Source: Mesorhabditis belari (lineage: Eukaryota; Nematoda; Chromadorea; Rhabditida; Rhabditidae). Taken from it: 64,000 nucleotides of DNA. The notes below the pieces were generated by a model that saw only the letters and a list, made by a program, of their open reading frames with translations, made no database searches and was not told the DNA's origin. Of this stretch, positions 33,601 to 42,984 are shown piece after piece (within the stretch, counting starts at the first letter, position 1; every line of letters begins with the position of its first letter). The DNA lies in assembly GCA_958450365.1 (NCBI GenBank), contig CAUEEP010000924.1, forward strand, positions 1,312,501 to 1,376,500, in the 5' to 3' direction. The position numbers and the translations under genes are program-made.

Positions 33601-36213
33601 ATAAAGTACTAGGGCAGCTTTAGAAATGGGATTTAAGAGCTCTGAAGAGCTCTGAAACGGGACTTAAGAGCTCTGAGGAGCCTTGAAACGGGACTTAAGA
33701 GCTCTGAAGAGCTCTGAAACGGGACTTAAGAGCTCTGAGGAGCCTTGAAACGGGACTTAAGAGCTCTGAGGAGCCTTGAAACGGGACTTAAGAGCTCTGA
33801 GGAGCCTTGAAACGGGACTTAAGAGCTCTGAGGAGCCTTGAAACGGGACTTAAGAGCTCTGAGGAGCCCTGAAACGGGACTTAAGAGCTCTGGGCCTGAA
33901 ACGGGACTTAAGAGCTCTGAGAGCCTTGAACGGGACTTAAGAGCTCTGAGGAGCCTTGAAACGGGACTTAAGAGCTCTGAGGAGCCTTGAAACGGGACTT
34001 AAGAGCTCTGAGGAGCCTTGAAACGGGACTTAAGAGCTCTGAAACGGGACTTAAGAGCTCTGAAACGGGATTTAAGAGCTCTGAAGAGCTCTGAAACGGG
34101 ACTTAAGAGCTCTGAGGAGCCTTGAAACGGGACTTAAGAGCTCTGAGGAGCCTTGAAACGGGACTTAAGAGCTCTGAAGAGCTCTGAAACGGGACTTAAG
34201 AGCTCTGAGGAGCCTTGAAACGGGACTTAAGAGCGCTGAGGAGCCTTGAAACGGGACTTAAGAGCTCTGAGGAGCCTTGAAACGGGACTTAAGAGCTCTG
34301 AGGAGCCTTGAAACGGGACTTAAGAGCTCTGAGGAGCCTTGAAACGGGACTTAAGAGCTCTGAAACGGGACTTAAGAGCTCTGAGGAGCCTTGAAACGGG
34401 ACTTAAGAGCTCTGAAACGGGACAGAAGAGCTCTGAAGAGCTCTGAAACGGGATTTAAGAGCTATTCAAACTGCTGCTCCCGAGAAGTTGCTCAAGACTC
34501 CAAAAATCGTGTCATCGTTGGCTGCTTTTAGAAAGCTTGTCTTTAAGCTGGAATTGACGATATTCGTTTCTCGTTATACATCCGCAAAATGTGGACCCTC
34601 AGGCTTAGGCTCTTTTCCGTTATACATGCGCCAAATTTGCATTCATCCAAATTCCCAACAAATTTATAGCACCAAATAAAGGATACACTTATTAATAGAA
34701 CATCAAAAAATACTCAATTTTCACTTCTTTCCAAAGGAAATTGACTTCAACTCAAAGTTGAGTAAGATCGCTAAAAACGGATCGCTAAAAACAGTTCTTA
34801 ACCTTATTAAATGATGTATAAATAATATTTTAACATAAAATAAATCTCGAAAAGCTTTGATCCCTTGATCTTTCAGGTATCTCAATAGAATCAATTACGG
34901 AGCCGACTGGAAAGAAAACTTTGATGAAAAAGGGCCTGAGAATTCGTATTCTGGGTAGGCTGAAAGCAAATTTAACAGCCGAAACAGTCGAAAGCGAATT
35001 TAGCTACTACAATTGTGATCCTCGAGGCTTCGACGGAACACCCGAGCAGAAAGATCTCGTTTTGGGTGGAGTGATCGCGTTGTGGGGGGAAATGGTCGAC
35101 GCAACGAATATGGAGAGTCGTTTGTGGTCGGTCATTGAAAATTGGTTTTCAGACGCGATTAAAATGCGATCCAGATATCAAAGCTTAGATCCAGTATCGT
35201 CTTTTCCAGGCCTAGAGCTTCAGCGGTGGCTGAACGATTGTGGTCGCCAGCCGAGTTGACAAAGGAGGCGAAAAAGGCTTGGCCGAGAATGCACGAGTTG
35301 CGGTGTAGACAGGTGAGCAAGGAATATAGGAAGCTTACGATTTGGATATCTTACCCTTTAGCTAACTTACTATTTAGCTAACTTACTCCTTAGCTAACTT
35401 ACTCCTTAGCTAACTCGCTCTTTAGCTAACTTACTATTTAGCTAACTTACTATAAACGTTCAAATCCAATCCTTTCGTTAACTGTACCGTTATTTTACTT
35501 GGCTTTACGTATACTATTGAAAAACTACTTTATAAGCTACCTTATAAACTACCTTATAAATTATTCTTATTTTGGCTGTAACATTGTAACATTATTTTGT
35601 AACAAGGGTTACAAGTTGCTCAACTTCAAGCCTCGAAAGACTTGGTCCCTACTAAACATAGGAATATTCCAACCCGAACCGAATCAGATCGGATAGGAAT
35701 TCGGATTGGATAGGAATTCGGATCGGATAGGAATTCGGATCGGATTGAAATTCGGATCGGATAGGGATTCGGATCGGATTGGAATTTTCTCATCTCTAGT
35801 CCCTAGATTAGGAAAATTGAAAGTTTAGCTAAATCTAGCTAATAGCTAAATGATCTCAGCTATAGGAAGCGCTTTTCAAAGTTTAGCTTAAGGAGAAGTA
35901 CTTCTTTGCTTTGTACTTCTTTGCTTTGTACTTCTTTGCTTTGTGCTTCTTTGTTTTGTACTTCTTTGCTAAACATTGAGCTAAACATTGAGCTAAACTT
36001 TGAGCTAAACATTCAGCTAAACATTGAGCTAAACATTGAGCTAAACATTGAGCTAAACATTGAGCTAAACATTGAGCTAAACATTCAGCTAAACATTGAG
36101 CTAAACATTGAGCTAAACATTTCCCTGATCTTTTTCAGCTCTCTCGTGGCTTCCGGGTTCAACCCACCAATTGGCCGGATTTTTGTCCCTTCGAATGGTC
36201 TGGGGATAATTAG
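24685..36213 (+). CDS. hex-1: Beta-N-acetylhexosaminidase (GH20)
   Basis: Sixteen phase-checked exons: 24685-24816, 25224-25314, 25775-25897, 25980-26095, 27120-27230, 28006-28107, 28151-28256, 30587-30723, 30955-31031, 32907-32990, 33121-33199, 33343-33452, 34877-34954, 35004-35126, 35210-35312, 36139-36213 (TAG). Total 1647 nt, 548 aa, close to my recollection of 555 aa for C. elegans HEX-1. Residues 1-17 are a signal peptide ([15 protein letters not shown]). The GH20 barrel follows: [38 protein letters not shown] with the catalytic Asp-Glu pair, [35 protein letters not shown] and [13 protein letters not shown]. It removes terminal GlcNAc/GalNAc from glycans, probably in lysosomes. Exon 14 uses an unusual donor (TG|GTCGGT). 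The next intron-free AATAAA is at 36307. Confidence 0.92.
25372..25757 (+). repeat. Minisatellite GAGCATCTAGA
   Basis: About 35 units of AGAGCATCTAG or AGAGAGCATCT in hex-1 intron 2, ending 18 bp before the acceptor at 25774. Confidence 0.85.
26138..26545. mobile_element. Foldback element, family 1 copy B
   Basis: Same palindromic element as at 7.83-8.26 kb: arms share AAAAGATCACCCATTTTCTC, TTAGCATTAA and the TCGATTTTCGTCGATTT centre. The left end is TAATAGAACGGTCATCTCTA then GAGGAGCGTCGCGTAGTCTA, which is the inverse of the right end of copy A. Here it lies in hex-1 intron 4. Confidence 0.75.
26640..27098. mobile_element. Composite element: head-to-head tRNA-like pair and Helitron-like end (copy 4)
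   Basis: Ser-like module on the minus strand, about 26754 to 26668 (A-box TGGCCGAGTGGTTAACG, B-box GGGTTCGATTCC), faces a plus-strand module at 26878-26950 (A-box TGGCGCAGTGCGAGC, B-box GGGTTCGACTCCCG), about 124 bp apart, with partial 5' halves between. The body shares AATCATTTGAAACGGT with copy 3. The right end reversed is TCTACTATATATAACGGGAC, flanked by A. It ends 22 bp before hex-1 exon 5, so it may influence that acceptor. Confidence 0.65.
27330..27536 (+). repeat. Minisatellite AGTAGTGCGCGG
   Basis: About 17 units of a 12-bp repeat in hex-1 intron 5. The seed GGGCGCGGAGTAGTGCGCGG also occurs at 27041-27060 in the neighbouring composite element, from whose body this array seems to have grown (it is preceded by AATTATTTGAAACGGT). 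Confidence 0.8.
28370..28485 (+). repeat. Minisatellite GCTACGCTGCTGCTG
   Basis: Seven 15-bp units in hex-1 intron 7. Open in several frames but not part of the hex-1 reading frame. Confidence 0.8.
28610..29045. mobile_element. Foldback element with internal AGAGATCAGATC array
   Basis: Outer arms: CAACTCAGAGTCAGACCTGA at 28625 and its complement TCAGGTCTGACTCTGAGTTG at 29010. Inner words (AAAGTTCCGGCGG, TTTAAGGCGG, GACGTTTTAC) are also mirrored. The right arm carries about ten AGAGATCAGATC units where the left has two. Non-coding. Confidence 0.7.
29307..30345. mobile_element. Segment bounded by two inward-facing Helitron-like ends
   Basis: Left end at 29307 reads A then TCTATTATATAAAAAACAGA and CGTCCGTCTGTCTGTC. 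The right end, reversed from about 30345, reads TTTACTATATATAAAGTAGA and GACGTCTGTCCGTC, preceded by a 240-bp GACAGACAAACAGGC minisatellite (30065-30310). Either two separate insertions facing each other or a compound element. It lies in hex-1 intron 7. No ORF recognised inside. Confidence 0.55.
31364..31640 (-). pseudogene. Non-LTR retrotransposon 3' end (reverse transcriptase C-terminus)
   Basis: The minus strand encodes RRTRSHNFQ, then [17 protein letters not shown] and [13 protein letters not shown] before a stop at 31364. The motif (V)PR-(I/L)WN-x-LP and the following FK-x-x-(L/I)-x-x are typical of the extreme C-terminus of jockey/CR1-like LINE ORF2 proteins. It is 5'-truncated and lies antisense in hex-1 intron 9. 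Confidence 0.65.
32105..32192 (+). pseudogene. tRNA-like relic
   Basis: A-box TAGTGGCTCAGTGGATAGTG and B-box GGGTTCGAGTTC at a tRNA-like distance. Arms do not close. Confidence 0.4.
32476..32895 (+). repeat. Minisatellite TTGGAACCATA
   Basis: About 38 units of 11 bp (ATTGGAACCAT, with CTATTGGAACC and CGTATCTGAACC variants) in hex-1 intron 9, ending just before the acceptor at 32906. Confidence 0.85.
33600..34465 (+). repeat. Minisatellite, 31-bp unit with shorter variants
   Basis: About 28 repeats of GAAACGGGACTTAAGAGCTC followed by TGAGGAGCCTT. Some units lack the GGAGCC half (GAAACGGGACTTAAGAGCTCT only). It fills most of hex-1 intron 12. It has no unique spacers, so it is not a CRISPR array. 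Confidence 0.9.
35340..36125 (+). repeat. Three short arrays in hex-1 intron 15
   Basis: TAGCTAACTTACT units (35358-35452), GGATAGGAATTCGGATC units (35690-35785), and TTTGTACTTCTTTGC followed by GAGCTAAACATT units (35905-36120). Between them I see no exon. Confidence 0.7.
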
Positions 36214-36306
36214 GTGGAACGGAGCAAAAGTTTCGCCGCGTTCATTTTCTATCGATCTTCCCCAAAAAAAAAAGTTTTCTCGAAGTTTTGAAATGGATTG
36301 TGAGGA

Positions 36307-36312
36307 AATAAA
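36307..36312 (+). terminator. Polyadenylation signal of hex-1
   Basis: AATAAA 94 nt after the hex-1 stop codon, the first canonical signal downstream. Confidence 0.6.
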
Positions 36313-36829
36313 ATCTTGTCGAAACACATTTGTCTACGATTTTGTTTACAATTTGAGATTTGCTTCATTTGAGAGAGAATATCATTTTGAGCATTGGTGC
36401 AAAAATTGTAAAATTGTGAAATTGTGAACGATGATGAAAATAGAAAGAAAGTTCCCGAGAGCACAAATTCGATCTTCAATTTTAGAGGATTTCACTGATT
36501 TCACCGAGCGCTTTTTTTTGTTCCAATTGATTTGAGATGACCTTTGAGCTATTTTTTAGCTAAGACAGAAAATGAATAGTTGAGTGTACCAGAAAGGGTG
36601 CGTTTCCAAAAGTGGAAAGTAGATGATTTGAATGAAATCGATTGAAAACCCTCCCTTCCTGGTGAACTCGGTTTTCCATTTTTCTCCTAAAAACAGTTTA
36701 ATGTTGTGAGAAAAATGAAGGTCCTTGTGTGTTAGACGGGAGGCGTTTACATTCGCTGAGTACAAAGAACACCTCCAAACTAGATACCTAAATAGATCAG
36801 ATTGGTTCCTAAAGCTGTTTCAGGTTTAG

Positions 36830-37345
36830 GCCTAGCCTGGTCTGGGTTAGCTGCAGGCCTTGTCACACCAGAAAGTTTTGGGTCCAACAGAGCCAGGCCT
36901 GGACCTGGGCCTAAACCTGTACCTGTGCCCGGGCTCGACCTGGACCTGGACCTTGGCCCGGACCTGGACCTGGACCTGGTCCTGGATCTGGACCTAGACC
37001 TGGACCTGGACCTGGGCCTGAACCTGGACCTGTGCCCAGGCTCGACCTGAACCTGGACCTGTGCCCGGGCTCGACCTGGACCTGGGCTTGAACCTGGACC
37101 TGGGCCTGGACCTGAACTTGGACCCAGATCTGGGCTTGTACCTGAGCCTGGACCTGGGTCTGGACCTGGACCTTGGCCCGGACCTGGACCTGGATCTGGA
37201 CCTGGACCTGGGCCTAGACCTAGGCTTGAACCTGGACCTGGACTTGTGCCCGCGCTGGAGCTGGACCTGAACCTGGACCTGTGCCCGGGCTGGACCTGGA
37301 CCTGGGCCTAGGCCTGGGACTGGGCCTGGATCCTGAACCAGACTA
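36830..37345 (+). repeat. Minisatellite CTGGACCTGGGC (array 1)
   Basis: Hexamer array GACCTG or GGCCTG, some 80 units, between the 3' ends of two convergent genes. It begins with a unique lead-in, CTGGTCTGGGTTAGCTGCAG, which is also found before the second array (38270-38700), where TTGGCTGCAGGCCTTG and CCAGAAAGTTTT recur. The two arrays are therefore copies of one element, not independent expansions. Confidence 0.75.
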
Positions 37346-37916
37346 AGTAGCCAAAGACATTCAAACAAAGTGACTAGGTTTAGACTAGGACTAAAGTTTT
37401 AGTCCTCCCTAAAGTTTTAGTCCTAGAGTAAAAGAATACGTTTGTAAACAAGATCAACGCTACGGTAATCCCTAATATTTCCCCTATTCTAGTACAGTAA
37501 ATCCCACTTTGTAAACCCTTGTAAGTTCTCATTAGAATAAAAACTCATCATCAAGGAGAATATATTTCAATTTCTTTCATTGAAGGCTATTCAGGTTGAT
37601 CATTTCGGCATACTGGAGTGAAAAGAAAGCAGATTTTTGGTCGATTTTAGGTCGAGAGCTGTAGTAGGTTACTGTAGTTTAAATGCAAAGCTTCATTCAA
37701 ACTTTAATAGCATTTATTGACTGAATATCGGGAAAAACATTTGGGGAAATTTTTGTGTGGGAGAAAAAGGAAAGACAAATCGCCTATAGTTTTAAGAGAT
37801 AAAGATGTTCAACGAATTGAGCAAGGGAATGTTTTTTTGGCAGAAACAAAGACAAGGCGAGTTTCTTTTTTTTGTACAGGATTTGGAAAGAGTTTTGTGA
37901 ATGATGGTGAAATAAA

Positions 37917-40900
37917 TTATTTGTGATGTTGCTTTTGATATTGGACATTTGGGAGGGTTTTCGTTTGAGCCTCGTCGATATTCAAGAAGTAGTGTCGACA
38001 CCTGAATTTTCGTTGTGAAAAAGGACGCTCATGGACGTTTGCTCATGGACGTTTGTTCAAGTTGTTTACGTTTAAATTTTGTAAACTTCAGGCAGCCATG
38101 ATTGTTTCATAACAACATTATGTCAGCCAAGAGCTGGCTTCTGGTTTTGTTTGGCTTTACTACAAGTCTAGACTACAAAGTCTAGAGCTTAAGCTTAAGT
38201 CCAGAGCTTAGGTCCAGAGCTTAAGTTCAGAGCCTGTAAGTACTTTGTACTCAACGAATGTAAACGACCTGTGCTCGGGCTGGACTTGGACCTGGGCTTG
38301 AACCTGGACCTGGGCCTGGACCTGGACCTGGACCTGGACCTGGACCTGGACCTGGCCTGGTCTGGGTTGGCTGCAGGCCTTGCCCACCAGAAAGTTTTTG
38401 GGTCCAACAGAGCCAGGCCTGGACTTGTGCCTGAGCTGAACCTGGACCTGGGCTTGGACCTGAGTTGGACCTGTGCCGAGCTGGACCTGGACCTGAGCTG
38501 AACCTGGACCGGGCTTTTGACCTGGGCTTGGACCTGGACCTGAGCCTGGACCTGTGCCGAGCTAGACCTGGACGTAGACCTGGGCTTAGGCTTGGACCTG
38601 AACCTGGACCTGTGCCTGGGCTGGACCTGGACTTGGGCTTGAACCTGGACCTGGACCTGGGCCTGAACTTGGACCTAGACCTGGGTTTGTCCAGAGCCTG
38701 CCAGTCAAACCAGACCAGGCAAAGCAAGGTCAGAGCTAGCCTAAAAGCCAAGTCTGAGTCTGGCTTCTAGCCAAGTCTTGGCTTTTGATGAGGACAAAAC
38801 TTTTACTTTTAACTGGCCTGCTCAAATCAAACCAGAAGCCGGCCCAGATCCGGCTTTTGACTGGCCTGGCTTGGTTTGAGCGAAAGGCAAAACTAAAAGC
38901 TAATTTTCTTCTGACCAACCTAAAAACGACGTAGACGAAGAAAAGGTATAAACAGATTGGGACGAGGAGCCCGAAAATCAGCGGTAGACCCATATCTTCG
39001 ACTTTCATCGCGAAAGTCACATCTTGTTTCCCATCACCGCTAAAAGCTCACAACAGGTAAACCTATGAAATCGATTTGTTGACTCACTTTCTGTCCACAA
39101 AATCTTCATCTTTCTTCTTCATGTGATTGTAGAGGAAACCGAGGAGAGGGACAAAGTGGAAAACGACTTGGATCAGCTGAAAGAGATTGAGAAATGTGAT
39201 CATTATTCGAAAATTGTCGAAAATCGAAAGTATCAATGCATTTGTCGGTAAAACTTTGACATTTGTGGATGTACTACCGTAATACTTGTAATAATGGCGC
39301 CCCTTAACTGAATATCTTAATGTCTACGAGAAATCTCATTCGGAAATTCGGCTTTTTGGCTTTTTAGTTTGCAACTACCAAAATTTTTCTTTAATTCTTC
39401 TTCTTTTTACTGCTTTTCTAGCATTTCTTATTTGTTTTCTTCGATAATTTTATTTTTTTAGGTTCGACGAGCGATCACGAAAGCTGGGATGACTTTGAAG
39501 CGTTTCGCGATTGACTTGAGCACGAACTAAACGCATTCTTTGAAGAAAGACAAGAACATCAACGTGAATTGAACGAAGAATTGCAAGAGGAATCGCAATA
39601 GATGCAAAGACTAAACTCGATGCTGCAAAAATGGCTCACGAAGTCTCCGTTCATGTCACTGCCAGATTCTAATTGATTGAGCTTGTGTCCAACGATACGT
39701 CAAACAAAGAAATGTGCTGAGCAAAATGCACGAAGAAAGCGGCTCGATAATGGCGGACGCGCTTTGACTGATGAAGAGATTGATGATTGATTGCTTGATG
39801 AAGAGATTGATGAGATTGATGAATCTTTAGCATATGGATTCTTGAAAAAAGGAGCCGTTCATGCCACTGCCAGATTCTACCAAATTGATTGAGCTGATTG
39901 AGTGTTCAACGATTGAGTGTCCAACGATTGAGTGTTCAATGATAGACGTATCGTCAAATGAACTGAGCAAGATGCACAAAGAAAAAGGAAGCGGCTCGCT
40001 AATGGCGGACGCGCTTTGACTGATGAAGAGATTGATGAGATTGATTGCTGAGATTGATGAAGCTTTAGCATCTGGATTCTTTAAAAAAGGAGCAAAAAAA
40101 GCGAGTGACCCGTCGAATCGTTTGAAACGAAGCGGCTAATCGATTTGTTAATGCAGAGATTCCCTTCGAAAAAAGTCACGGTTGGATGGAATCGTTTCTA
40201 AAGCGGCACCAATTCTCATTGATAATGGTGACCACAATATGTCAAAAGCTTCCAAAACATTTTACTGTTATCGTTTTGTTGTTTGTTATAGAACCGGGTA
40301 TGAATAACATGGGCAGCTAATTTTTTTTGGCATTTTGATCAGCTTAGTCGGTTCTATTTACTAATAAAGTTGAGGGGGGCACTTTTTTTTCTTCAAAACC
40401 ACTTTTTCTGGGGGCAATTTTATGCGTAGATTCCGGAAAACACAACGAGAACTTCAGAAAATGCGTTTTAAGCCAAGTTTCGGGGCTCCAAAGTGCTCGC
40501 CTTGTACTTCACTATATGGAGTCCAAGCTATCGACTATTGGGGCCTTTTTCAAGGTCAACCCTAAAGCCGAACCGATTTTTAACCACTAAATATTCATTT
40601 TCCTGACTTAAATTGACTGGTAGAGGCAAAAAAAATTGAAAAAAATTTTTAAGATTTTGACTCATGTGGGGGACCAGATGATCGAAATTTTGAAAAAAAT
40701 TTTTTTTTTATTTTGCTTCAATTTATTCAGAAACGTAATCAGTAGGCTAAATTATGCCAGAAGAAGTGTTTTTGGCTTCGAGAAATGTTTTGAGAGACCA
40801 TTTTTTAGACCTCTTCCTTATGTGTATCCCTCTCATCACACAGAGATCATCTCTCATATTGGAGCGCACTTTGGAGCCCCGAAACTTGGCTTAAAACGCA

Positions 40901-42361
40901 TTTTCTGAAGTTCTCGTTGTGTTTTTCGGAATCTACGCATAAAATTACCCCAGAAAAAGTGCTTTTGAAGCTGATCTAGAGCTGAGAAGAGCTAGCTGCC
41001 GATACTCATAGATATTTTGCATAGAAGTTTTCAAAATCTCGCTTTAAACGCTTTTCTGAAGCTGATCAAAATGCCAAAATAGCTGCCGATACTCATAGAT
41101 ATTTTGCATAGAACTTTTCAACATCTCGCTTTAAACGACGTCAATATGAGCCGGTGCATATCGGCGCGAAAATGCGTTTTCTATCCGATTTTTCTGGGAG
41201 TACCTTTTTTAGATGCGGAAAATTGTGCTGATTCCGAATCTGAAGGAATTTTTCAAAGCCCTCTGGCAGAAATTTTTTAAATTTAGTTTTAGCGGTTTTT
41301 TTGGTCATTTTGTATGGGAAATTTTGTGGTACCCTGCAGTTTGGAGCTCGTAACTCGACAACGAGGATCTAGAACCAAAAACGAAGGGATAATTTTTATT
41401 CTAGAGACTCTTACGAACATTTTGATGCAAAAATCATCAAATTTGCTCAACTCTACAAAAAGTTATAACATTTCTGTCAGAGGGATTTGAAAAATTCCTT
41501 CAGATTCGGAATCAGCACAATTTTCCGCATCTAAAAAAAGGTACTCCCAGAAAAATCCGATAGAAAACGCATTTTTGCCTTATTTGGCGCCGATGTGCGG
41601 TGGTCTAGTGGATAAAATTCTTGTGTACAAAGCGATTCATCTCTTTTGCTCGGGTTCGCGCTGGGGTACCTTCCCCGGTGAGTCCCCTGAAGCTACTCAC
41701 CTGAACAAAGATGTATGGCAATAGCCGGAAAGCATGATGATCCCTCAAGCCCCACCAAAGGAGAACAGCCGCTATCAGCACCAAGGGGACCATCACCAAC
41801 TGGAAAGGTTGATAGTTATAATAGCGAGTAAAATCTTGCCTTATATCCCTTGAACACTGGCGGTGCCCATCCACAAATGAACGCAACCGGAAAGCCGATC
41901 ACCTCGATGAGCGCAAAAATTAACGCAATCACGGCTGCTCGCTGGAATTTCAAAATTGAATAGTTGGAGGCAAATCATTTTCCAAACACACCATTTCTAG
42001 CGCACTCATTTCTTTATTTTTCGGGATAAAGAAAAGAAAACTTAGAAAGAATGGAAAGAAAGAATGGTTTTAGAAGAAAAAGCAGATTCAAAAGATTCTA
42101 TGAAATGAAAAAGCAAATTCTATGAAATTCAGTGTTAATAAAGTAATATTAATAAAGATTTAAAGATTTAATCATTGTAACATTGATAAATTGATCATGA
42201 TCATTGATAAATCCCTTTTCCCTTTGATAAATCCCTTTTCACTTCCTCACCTTTACATGAATCAATCCACAAAGGTAAAATCGTTTAGCTGTGTAGTCGA
42301 AATGAGGATAATTCGGGTCCTCAACAGTCCAAAGAGTTTTGAATGTGTCCGCTAAGCCCAT
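37917..42361 (-). CDS. LAPTM4-like four-helix membrane protein, paralogue A
   Basis: Six minus-strand exons, phases consistent: 42361-42251, 41941-41840, 41799-41701, 39176-39088, 39039-38920, 38001-37917 (TAA). Product 201 aa. N-terminal soluble part with FDYTAKRFYLCGLIHVK, then four hydrophobic segments: AVIALIFALIEVIGFPVAFI, LVMVPLVLIAAVLLWW, LIQVVFHFVPLLGFLY and LPLIFGLLVPICLYLFFVYV, and a short tail beginning CRHYF. The layout fits lysosome-associated transmembrane (LAPTM4/DUF7027-like) proteins of nematodes. The second intron is only 40 nt and uses a GC donor (AAG|GCAAGA). The acceptor CTTTCAG lies 2 nt before the ATG, suggesting trans-splicing. A 2.5-kb intron holds transposon debris. 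Function inferred: endolysosomal membrane protein. Confidence 0.75.
38270..38705 (+). repeat. Minisatellite CTGGACCTGGGC (array 2)
   Basis: Second copy of the hexamer array at 36.8 kb, here in the last intron of the LAPTM4-like gene A. The unique segment TCTGGGTTGGCTGCAGGCCT in its middle matches the lead-in of array 1. Confidence 0.75.
39570..40260 (+). pseudogene. Degenerate pogo/Tigger-like transposase
   Basis: Plus-strand fragments in shifting frames: CAEQNARRKRLDNGGRALTD then EEIDD (39717-39790), and later NRFVNAEIPFEKSHGWMESF with LKRHQFSL (40140-40220). The first resembles the (L)-x-GGGR-x-LTDEE segment and the second the GW-x-x-x-FLKRH-x-SLR segment of the CENP-B-type DNA-binding region of pogo/Tigger/Tc5-like transposases. 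Bases 39640-39800 are duplicated at 39855-40050, so the gene is rearranged as well as frameshifted. It lies antisense in an intron of the LAPTM4-like gene A. Confidence 0.6.
40385..40978. mobile_element. Foldback element
   Basis: Left arm 40385-40500 (AAAACACAACGAGAACTTCA, GCCAAGTTTCGGGGCTCCAA) is mirrored at 40862-40975. A 360-bp centre contains ATTTTGACTCATGTGGGGGA. It directly follows the decayed transposase and could be one of its long terminal inverted repeats or a MITE derived from it. Confidence 0.7.
41150..41590. mobile_element. Foldback element
   Basis: Left arm 41152-41260 (AATGCGTTTTCTATCCGATT, GATTCCGAATCTGAAGGAAT) and right arm 41484-41590 are reverse complements; the ends read TCGGCGC. 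Between this element and the previous one, AGCTGCCGATACTCATAGAT is duplicated (40997 and 41081). Confidence 0.7.
41592..41668 (+). pseudogene. tRNA-like relic beside a splice donor
   Basis: A-box TGGTCTAGTGGATA and a decayed B-box GGGTTCGCGC. It lies 30 bp beyond the donor of exon 3 of the antisense LAPTM4-like gene A. Confidence 0.35.
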
Positions 42362-42424
42362 TTCTGAAAGTTAGATTGTAAGAAAAGTTAAAAACAATGA
42401 ACAGGATAGCAAAACGTTTGAAAG

Positions 42425-42620
42425 AACAAATGAATTGGAGATATGTATTGAAGCTATAGACTGAAGCTATGGATTGAAGCTATAGATTGAAGCTATGGAT
42501 TGAAGCTATGGATTGAAGCTATGGATTGAAGCTATGGATTGAAGCTATGGATTGAAGCTATGGATTGAAGCTATGGATTGAAGCTATGGATTGAAGCTAT
42601 GTATGGAAGCTATTCACTGA
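42425..42620 (+). repeat. Minisatellite, 13-bp GAAGCTATGGATT
   Basis: Fourteen units just upstream (minus-strand sense) of the start of LAPTM4-like gene A, between it and the tRNA-Ser gene. Confidence 0.85.
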
Positions 42621-42721
42621 AGCTATAACTCGCAGAGATTTCCATTTAAAAACCTTTTTTAACAATTCAAATTAAGAAGTTTATAAGTTTCTAAACGAAT
42701 TTCGCAAAAAGGAAAAGCTTT

Positions 42722-42803
42722 CGCAGCGAGCAGGATTCGAACCTACGCGGGCAGAGCCCATTTGATTTCGAGTCAAACTCCTTAACCACTCGGACATCGC
42801 TGC
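42722..42803 (-). tRNA. tRNA-Ser (anticodon CGA)
   Basis: Full cloverleaf on the minus strand: acceptor stem GCAGCGA/TCGCTGC with 7 perfect pairs, D arm with A-box GTCCGAGTGGTTAAGG, anticodon stem TTTGA/TCAAA with loop CTCGAAA (CGA, reads UCG), a long variable arm (GGGCTCTGCCC) typical of tRNA-Ser, and B-box GGTTCGAATCC. A run of T follows downstream on the minus strand (about 42715). It is the only tRNA-like sequence in the window that folds completely. Confidence 0.93.
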
Positions 42804-42984
42804 ATGGGATGGCCTTGTGATTTTGAGTGTTTTGAACTGAAGTTAATCAAAAAATTAGAATTTAAGCCAAAGGGATGACAAGATCGAGAAAGAAATGAAA
42901 GATGGGAGGTTTTTAAAGTCATTTTAAAGCCAAAAGGGCAGCTTAAAGTTTTTAAAGTCAAGCTAGTCTGATGGTTTAACAATG

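Noticed and set aside
33600..34465. CRISPR-like array of about 31-bp repeats
   Set aside because: Units are directly adjacent with no unique spacers, the site is a spliced intron, and the genome is eukaryotic.
38736..39020. 94-codon ORF continuing past VVFR into the 3' intron of the LAPTM4-like gene A
   Set aside because: A donor after TTTAG and an in-phase last exon at 38001-37917 match the last exon of paralogue B, so the extension is intronic.
41605..41886. 93-codon minus-strand ORF starting in another frame across the GC-AG intron
   Set aside because: It reads the second LAPTM4-like exon out of frame; the spliced model gives continuous membrane helices and consistent phases.
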